Shown: one piece after another, positions 59,701 through 64,000 of the stretch
Position numbering within the stretch: position 1 is the stretch's first letter
Layout of the letters: every line of letters starts with the position of its first letter
From: an uncultured Bacteroidales bacterium
GTDB taxonomy: Bacteria > Bacteroidota > Bacteroidia > Bacteroidales > P3
Direction: 5' to 3'
Assembly (NCBI GenBank): GCA_910586395.1
Contig: CAJUFX010000007.1
Location: 1-64,000 of the forward strand
DNA length: 64,000 nt
The notes under the pieces: generated by a model
Told to the model about the DNA's origin: nothing
The model's input: only the letters and a program-made list of their open reading frames with translations
The model's database searches: none
Made by a program: the position numbers and the translations under genes

Positions 59701-60155
59701 AATATAATCATTTTCTGACCACTCAGATACGTGAGGCCACGGTGGCGCAAGTACGAGGTATGAATTATATGTTGTATGGCATGGGACGAAATAAGGAGGA
59801 ATTGATGTCGCGGGAGGAGTTTGACAAGTTGCCAGACTCCCTTGCGGGGTTCCCTTATCCAACTGCTGAAGAAACCAAGACGTTTGGAAGGTTGCTGGAT
59901 AGCCTTTATCAGACCATGGAGGAAAAGGTGGACGTGACTACCGGCAAGACGATGTTGTATGATGATGGGGTGCGGTATGGCGAAGATAAAAAAAAGACGT
60001 TACCTGAAACCGCGACGATAGCGAACGATAGTGTATCTACAAATAAGGCCACAGTCATTTCGAGTAACGCCCGAGCGAATGCAAACACCTCAAAGGTCAC
60101 TATCACAGAAAAGAAGCAAGTCACTTGTAGGCCCAGCAGAGGCTGTAAACTTTAA
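56766..60155 (+). CDS. Large polyvalent protein: JAB/RadC-like and LPD1 domains
   Basis: A 1129-residue multidomain protein. It begins MSARQLDLFSVEN, where QLDLF (residues 5-9) is a canonical beta-clamp-binding motif. Residues 40-170 are a RadC/JAB metalloprotease-like domain with HNHPSGTLKASDQD (His130, His132, Ser134, Asp141). A middle region of about 300-800 contains several small strand-rich units. Residues about 800-960 hold FGFRGVQFGNWTNDLDRQAA and GGGSLAHEWWHAMDNY, where HEWWH at 893-897 is an HExxH-type metal site; this is the LPD1 pattern. Such proteins are thought to be delivered with DNA or to shield it. Confidence 0.85.
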   Translation: MSARQLDLFSVENTEVYRQALPESIGGHTLLTEPVSGRGETFVNVQRQFEKAGQFNFMGAEKIASPRDVAYIFRCLETAAVENAFGVFIKDGKATVLHLGMGNAMQTPLDFDAMIAADAKLRPDKVYFVHNHPSGTLKASDQDVALYEYIESYFGKRLQPCIIINTRSGQYVTFVGREQQIEQQPQNTIENEVPLETYSFSQQVFSKDYVESDNLLDLSHVASFLSGQRLGARDKFSYLVVSNNLQVMANIHTPYSTIGKADIDELARKMRQDVALFGGRGVIGYGSAKIPKQVLSKLKEKFEKIGGVDMIDFVNVRRKIELSQNLEVTNLAYAYESAFTQNVVELKGEVEKSEIDKISLDKDKQQGNVSTSNRKIDDFGEKIWGARKDILRELAQRMDDVTEASLLELPFAKVWKKPDLKKLVDGGLLTEDDAVVAEAVMQGMIFIPKPRPSKRDQRIAKYYGTKTAVEQWAERVHTGIKMLRDVIVLQGEEKRDCIQKVMEFEENGFKPIGFIAEVIKNIGYTTGENLSLPAARIEYGYDGKMYIETEAGKRRVHSLEQAGDIAVQLAKIKRGDNDIPFFTNDITVQAEKPIFEKDGRYEVAYLKGRSVTPKYKLFAGSENAEQEAMAFAKDIEAEGGVAKVIACKKATGKYETYSIAFRNPLTDERMVHSSYPDMETAEKVLEEHRPGIEDSFRQRLSSEGTMKTEKKKVSQDANFDIYISCGKYVVGIPPKKSPTGEFLQVSPSFEDRNAVHRWLDENRPQLEHQYATYKADMKKFVYLETRLDDRQGADYRQGKDVTPEMFSSTFGFRGVQFGNWTNDLDRQAALNSTYDALMDLSRVVGKSPRAISLNGELGLAFGARGSGSADAHYEPKMVVINLTKTRGGGSLAHEWWHAMDNYFSRQADVPAGYMTTAKRERVGVRPEVRTAFKSLVEAVVDSPFGKRSARLGTYWGDNREMTARLFGEWVGQKLNEKGEYNHFLTTQIREATVAQVRGMNYMLYGMGRNKEELMSREEFDKLPDSLAGFPYPTAEETKTFGRLLDSLYQTMEEKVDVTTGKTMLYDDGVRYGEDKKKTLPETATIANDSVSTNKATVISSNARANANTSKVTITEKKQVTCRPSRGCKL

Positions 60156-60158
60156 AAT

Positions 60159-60485
60159 ATGTATGAAAAACAAGATGATAAATGGGCTCTATGCATCGCC
60201 CTATCGGTTGCCGTATTGCCGGCCATGGCGCGGCAACGTATCCCCGTGCCGGATATGACATACAGGGAAAAAGTCTGTCTTCCGGCCGACAGCACGGCCA
60301 CAGGAACAATAGTTTATCAAACTGACGGCATTTCTGGCTTCTACCGCTTCGACGGCACGGCCTGGCATGCTCTCGCTACGGCGTTTTACCGGCATAAGGC
60401 CATCGCAAGCGGCTACCTGATGCTGAAATGCCAGGGCGTATGGATGATAAAAAGAAAAATCAAACCAAACCGTTTAAAACCCTAA
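60159..60485 (+). CDS. Truncated fibre N-terminal domain remnant
   Basis: A 108-residue frame starting 3 nt after the polyvalent-protein stop. A weak signal-like start (WALCIALSVAVLPAMARQ) is followed by TGTIVYQTDGISGFYRFDGTAWHAL. The latter matches the N-terminal block of the fibre genes at 21893 and 24315 (VYQTDSVAGLYVWDGTVW). After about residue 73 the similarity ends and the tail is basic. It may be a degenerate fibre start or a small secreted protein. Confidence 0.5.
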   Translation: MYEKQDDKWALCIALSVAVLPAMARQRIPVPDMTYREKVCLPADSTATGTIVYQTDGISGFYRFDGTAWHALATAFYRHKAIASGYLMLKCQGVWMIKRKIKPNRLKP

Positions 60486-60490
60486 TCAAA

Positions 60491-62260
60491 ATGAACATAA
60501 CAGAAACCGACAGAATCAACCTGCGCAAGGCCTTGCGCAACCTGATCGCGGCAGCGGCCGTCATTGCGGCCATCGGACTACTTAGCGGGGCAGACGTCCG
60601 CGCCCAGATGCGGCCAATGCGGCCGGTGCCGATAATTTCGCCTGACAGCCTCGTACAGACATATACCGGGCGACTGGCCTACACGCTGCTGAACCGCTAC
60701 GTGACGCACGACAGCCTGGATGCGGCCTTGACGGATTACCTCCTGCGCGACAGCCTCGACAAGGCCCTCTCCGGCTACGTCAAGACCGACGACAGCCGCC
60801 TTTCCGACAGCCGGACGCCTAAAGGCGTAGCCGGAGGCGACCTGAAGGGCAACTACCCGAACCCGGCCATCAAATCTGACGTATATCTTCCCGGATCCCC
60901 ATCCACAGACGGGCCATTGGTCATTAAAGGGGGCGATGGTGTTTCGGAAATTATGTTCGAAAACTCGGACGGTATCACAGGAGCCGGTATAACTTTTTAC
61001 CACGACGACAATCGACTTGAAATAGGTGCCGGTGGTGATATTGCCTTGTGGGTGGACAGAGGCAAAGAAATAAGATATGATGAAAGTTTTCCATCCTTGG
61101 ATGAGGGATCCGACAGGTGTCTGGCCTCGATGGGCGCCATCAGGGATGCCAATTTCGCAAAAGCGAACGATTCCCGTTTTACCGACAGCCGCATTCCTAA
61201 AGGAACGGCCGGCGGATCTTTGACCGGCACCTACCCAAATCCGACTATCAAGGGATCCGTCTATCTACCTGGTTATCCTACCACCAACTCACCGGCGCCG
61301 ACGGACAACAGCAACAAAATCGCCACTACGTCTTACGTAAAAAACAATTTGACAGAATACGCCAAACTGAATTCCGACAATAATAGCTTAATGTCACACG
61401 GCAATGAATTCAATTTCGCCAACGAGACCTGCTCCGAGATTTGGATTAATTATAGAAGAGGCAATGGGGTAGGCTCGGGAGGCATAAACCAATATATTTT
61501 TGCCACAGGCTCCGGCGGATACAGTTACGCCGACGTCAAAGCCAAGAATTTCATATTCGAAGACGGATCGGTAGCAATCAAATCCTCCGATACCCGCCTC
61601 TCCAATGCCCGGACGCCGACTGGCACGGCCGGAGGCGACCTGACGGGCACTTACCCCAATCCGGCCATCAAGAGTTCCGTGACGCTGACCGGAAACCCGA
61701 CCGTGACCGGCAACCTGCGCCTCAAGGGGAGCGGCAACTACGGCAACAAAATCAACTTAGGCGACGGTGATTACGTCTATCTGTACGAGGCCTCTGACGA
61801 CAACCTGACCGTCAAGGCCAAGAACATTGACCTTGCACCGACCACTTCCGTTACAGCCCCTACGCCGGCCACCACCGACAACAGTACTAAGGTCGCCACC
61901 ACCGCTTACGTCAATAGTTTTGTAGGCGAGAAAATTAAGCCCAAAACAATCAAGGCGGCCGGATTGTTCTGTCTGCTGACTGTATCATCGGACGGTACTA
62001 TATCAAGCCGACAGGTGGGCAGTTCATCCACCCGTGTGACGAAAACAGGGACGGGGGCATACACTATACAGTCTGTTACAGGCCCTGTAGCAGGAAGCGT
62101 TGTCGTAACCCCAGCGGGAACTACGCCTTATATGGCCCTCGTGTCCAAATCAGGAGGCAACGTTTATATCCGTATTCTAAATCCAAGCGGAAGTCCGGTT
62201 GATTGTGCCTTCTACTTCGCCTACTACGCATATGGAAATCCTTTGGAATATGGATTGTAA
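60491..62260 (+). CDS. Phage-tail-fibre-like secreted protein of the second cassette
   Basis: A 589-residue protein from ATG 60491 (signal-like LRNLIAAAAVIAAIGLLSGA ... VRAQ). It has three long repeats with the tail-fibre signature AGGDLKGNYPNPAIKS, AGGSLTGTYPNPTIKG and AGGDLTGTYPNPAIKS, each preceded by DSRLSDSRTPKG-type turns. TDNSNKIATTSYVKN and TDNSTKVATTAYVNS are classic caudoviral fibre motifs. The C-terminal 100 residues are an all-beta tip. It differs in repeat type from the left cassette fibres. Confidence 0.85.
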   Translation: MNITETDRINLRKALRNLIAAAAVIAAIGLLSGADVRAQMRPMRPVPIISPDSLVQTYTGRLAYTLLNRYVTHDSLDAALTDYLLRDSLDKALSGYVKTDDSRLSDSRTPKGVAGGDLKGNYPNPAIKSDVYLPGSPSTDGPLVIKGGDGVSEIMFENSDGITGAGITFYHDDNRLEIGAGGDIALWVDRGKEIRYDESFPSLDEGSDRCLASMGAIRDANFAKANDSRFTDSRIPKGTAGGSLTGTYPNPTIKGSVYLPGYPTTNSPAPTDNSNKIATTSYVKNNLTEYAKLNSDNNSLMSHGNEFNFANETCSEIWINYRRGNGVGSGGINQYIFATGSGGYSYADVKAKNFIFEDGSVAIKSSDTRLSNARTPTGTAGGDLTGTYPNPAIKSSVTLTGNPTVTGNLRLKGSGNYGNKINLGDGDYVYLYEASDDNLTVKAKNIDLAPTTSVTAPTPATTDNSTKVATTAYVNSFVGEKIKPKTIKAAGLFCLLTVSSDGTISSRQVGSSSTRVTKTGTGAYTIQSVTGPVAGSVVVTPAGTTPYMALVSKSGGNVYIRILNPSGSPVDCAFYFAYYAYGNPLEYGL

Positions 62261-62277
62261 AAGATAAACAACATACA

Positions 62278-63045
62278 ATGAAACGCCTTACTTACCTTGC
62301 GCTTGCGTTATGGTTGCCGCTGTGTCTGGCAAGACCGCTCGATGCCCAATCCCTGCTCTTCGGGGACTGCTACCCGGTTGGCATGACGGCAACGGTCACG
62401 GCCTGCACCGATGGTTTCACGGCAGGTATCCGTCAGCCACAGGTATTGCGGCGGCCCGGATTTCCGGCTGAACTCACGGCCGACGACAGCGTCTATACAT
62501 TGCCTGCGAAGTTGGACGAACGTTATGCCGCCTTTGCCTTCGACGCGGTCACGGCCACGCGCGACGGCTACTATGCCTACCGTTACCGCGCCATCAACAA
62601 CCCGGACCGCATCCTGACCGATTCCGTCTATGTGCGGCTAAAACGCAACGAGCAACCGCCTCTGCCGCCGGCCGACACGGTTCTAACGCCACCGGATACG
62701 ATAATAATTCCGCCCGATACGGTCGTCACGCCACCCGAGCCGCCGGCACCCGACACGGCGCTTGAGCCCGTACGCCTGCCTGTGCCGCAGGCTGTCAATC
62801 TCGTCGTCATCGACCAGCGCGGCTTCCACCGCTTCAAGGTCCTCAATGCCGACGCCTTCACGCGCCTCAACCTGACGCTCTACGACAGGCGCGGCATGGT
62901 CGTCTTGCGGGATGAGGACTACCAAAACGACTACGACATGAGCCGTCTGCCCGCCGATACCTATTACTACCGCCTCCGGGCGCACACCCCCGACGGAAGC
63001 GTCGAGAAGAAAGGATTTGTAGAACTCGTAAAACACGAACGATGA
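62278..63045 (+). CDS. Secreted protein with T9SS-like C-terminal domain and Pro-rich hinge
   Basis: A 255-residue protein with signal peptide (MKRLTYLALALWLPLCLARP ... AQ). Residues 20-120 are a beta-sandwich-like domain. A Pro/Thr/Asp-rich hinge follows (PPADTVLTPPDTIIIPPDTV). The last 80 residues (FHRFKVLNADAFTRLNLTLY, DRRGMVVLRDEDYQNDYDMS, LPADTYYYRLRAHTPDG, ending VELVKHER) resemble gliding-motility type B T9SS domains, but without the FTPNGDGIND stretch. It has the same role in this cassette as 18508 in the left one. 17 nt after the fibre gene. Confidence 0.75.
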   Translation: MKRLTYLALALWLPLCLARPLDAQSLLFGDCYPVGMTATVTACTDGFTAGIRQPQVLRRPGFPAELTADDSVYTLPAKLDERYAAFAFDAVTATRDGYYAYRYRAINNPDRILTDSVYVRLKRNEQPPLPPADTVLTPPDTIIIPPDTVVTPPEPPAPDTALEPVRLPVPQAVNLVVIDQRGFHRFKVLNADAFTRLNLTLYDRRGMVVLRDEDYQNDYDMSRLPADTYYYRLRAHTPDGSVEKKGFVELVKHER

Positions 63046-63046
63046 T

Positions 63047-64000
63047 ATGAATAAGAAAAACAATTCCACAACCATACGGCAGGCCGCCTTGGCGGCCAAA
63101 CTCTGCCTGACGCTCGCGGCCGTCTTGACCGGAGCCAGCCCGATAGCGCCGCTCAGCGCCCAAATGCCCACCCTTAAGCCGATCGGCATCCTGCGAACGC
63201 ACACACTACCGCCCCTGGACGACAAGACTTTGTTTTCCGCCCGCGTAACCACCGAGCAGTCGTTCGTCTCCATGACCGGGCATCCGCAGGCCTACCGCCT
63301 CGACCTGGGCGGCAACCCCATCCAGCCGCTTTACATCGGCGCACAGATCGACTACAGCGGCAGTGGCCTGCACCGCGACCTCTACGCGCAGGTCTGCCTC
63401 GGCACACTCGTCCCGATTGCCCGCCATTGGTTCCTCAGCGGCGGCATAGACGGCGGCTTCAACTACCGGCACTACCGGCTCGAAGACATCGTGACCGAGC
63501 ACCCGAACTACGGCGAGGCCCTCGCCGACGAGCACCGGCAATTTACCGTCGGTGCACAGGTAGGGGCCGTCTATGGACGCACAGACATCGGCAGGCTCGC
63601 CTTCGGCACACAGGTCCACCTCACCGCCGATGGCGATGACATCGCCTCCGTAACCTACCTGCGCTACAAAAGCCCTGAAGACGGCCTCCGCAAGACCGTA
63701 TTCATACCTTGGCTCGAGCACGGCTTCTACAGCCGCGAACGCACCCGGCACTACTACAAGGCCGGGATCAGAACCGAGTTATTCAGCGGACGATTCTTTA
63801 TCGAAACCGCCTACGAGACTTCGAAAGACGTGCAGACCGCGGCGGCCGCCATCGGTATCACAATCTGCAAGGGGCTCGCACTGCACTACGCCCTTGACCT
63901 GCCGTTCCGCTTCACGGGCGGGCTATGCGCCGGTGCCCATACCATCGCCATCAGCTACGACCTGCGACGAAAGCCTTTCCAACAGCCGCGGCTTGCCGGC
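63047..64000 (+). CDS. PorP/SprF-like outer-membrane protein, cut by window end
   Basis: Open frame of 318 codons without a stop, starting with an ATG one base after the previous stop codon. A signal-like N-terminus (KLCLTLAAVLTGASPIAPLSAQ) is followed by beta-barrel-type strands (YRLDLGGNPIQPLYIGAQID, HWFLSGGIDGGFNYRHYRLE, FTVGAQVGAVYGRTDIGRLA). Size and pairing with a T9SS-like C-terminal-domain gene suggest a PorP/SprF-like partner. Identity is less certain than for 17590 because no strong signature is seen. The 3' end lies beyond 64000. Confidence 0.6.
   Translation, partial: MNKKNNSTTIRQAALAAKLCLTLAAVLTGASPIAPLSAQMPTLKPIGILRTHTLPPLDDKTLFSARVTTEQSFVSMTGHPQAYRLDLGGNPIQPLYIGAQIDYSGSGLHRDLYAQVCLGTLVPIARHWFLSGGIDGGFNYRHYRLEDIVTEHPNYGEALADEHRQFTVGAQVGAVYGRTDIGRLAFGTQVHLTADGDDIASVTYLRYKSPEDGLRKTVFIPWLEHGFYSRERTRHYYKAGIRTELFSGRFFIETAYETSKDVQTAAAAIGITICKGLALHYALDLPFRFTGGLCAGAHTIAISYDLRRKPFQQPRLAG

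Overview
The window is Bacteroidetes DNA, most likely order Bacteroidales. Promoter -7 boxes fit TAnnTTTG, often with a TTG about 19-21 nt upstream. There is a complete CTnDOT-type Tra gene set, Bacteroidetes-restricted families (DUF3853, DUF3408, DUF4133, DUF4134, DUF4141, DUF3945) and type IX secretion (T9SS) related proteins. No tRNA, rRNA, CRISPR array, IS element or antibiotic-resistance gene was recognised.

Region 1 (1-about 7200) looks like chromosomal flank: a DNA repair methyltransferase (ogt), an AraC regulator, an acyl-CoA ligase, dGTPase (dgt), a YoeB-type toxin-antitoxin pair, a NifX-like protein and a GrpB-family protein. It ends at a strong terminator (7113-7151).

Region 2 (7338 to beyond 64000) is an integrative and conjugative element (ICE). 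It opens with a tyrosine integrase. A leftward DNA-processing operon follows: topoisomerase III, SSB, a TraP-like primase and two small DUF3853-like proteins. Facing it is a repressor with two tandem HTH-like units, and then a lipoprotein gene. From 38963 down to 16290 one leftward operon of about 22.7 kb carries traA-DUF3408-traD-like-traE-F-G-I-J-K-L-M-N-O-Q. Without a break it continues into three large secreted proteins built from phage-tail-fibre-like repeats, a protein with a gliding-motility-type (T9SS type B) C-terminus, a PorP/SprF-like outer-membrane protein and another secreted stalk protein.

A noncoding stretch (38964-39893) with stem-loops and many GTAC motifs is the likely oriT. 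It leads rightward into mobA-mobB (relaxase)-mobC (coupling ATPase). Next comes a modification/accessory block (43744-50103): a MuF-C-like protein, a cytosine methyltransferase, two radical SAM enzymes and a second methyltransferase. A replication/maintenance block (50777-60155) holds a DUF6291 protein, a DnaC-like ATPase, Fic, DUF3945/DUF4099-type proteins, an LRV-repeat protein and a large JAB/LPD1 polyvalent protein.

The window ends inside a second surface cassette (60159-64000): fibre-like protein, T9SS-like C-terminal-domain protein, and PorP/SprF-like protein cut by the window edge. The main inference is that this ICE pairs its conjugation machine with two cassettes of phage-fibre-like, probably T9SS-linked surface proteins that could act in recipient recognition or mating-pair stabilisation. 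The right end of the element lies outside the window.
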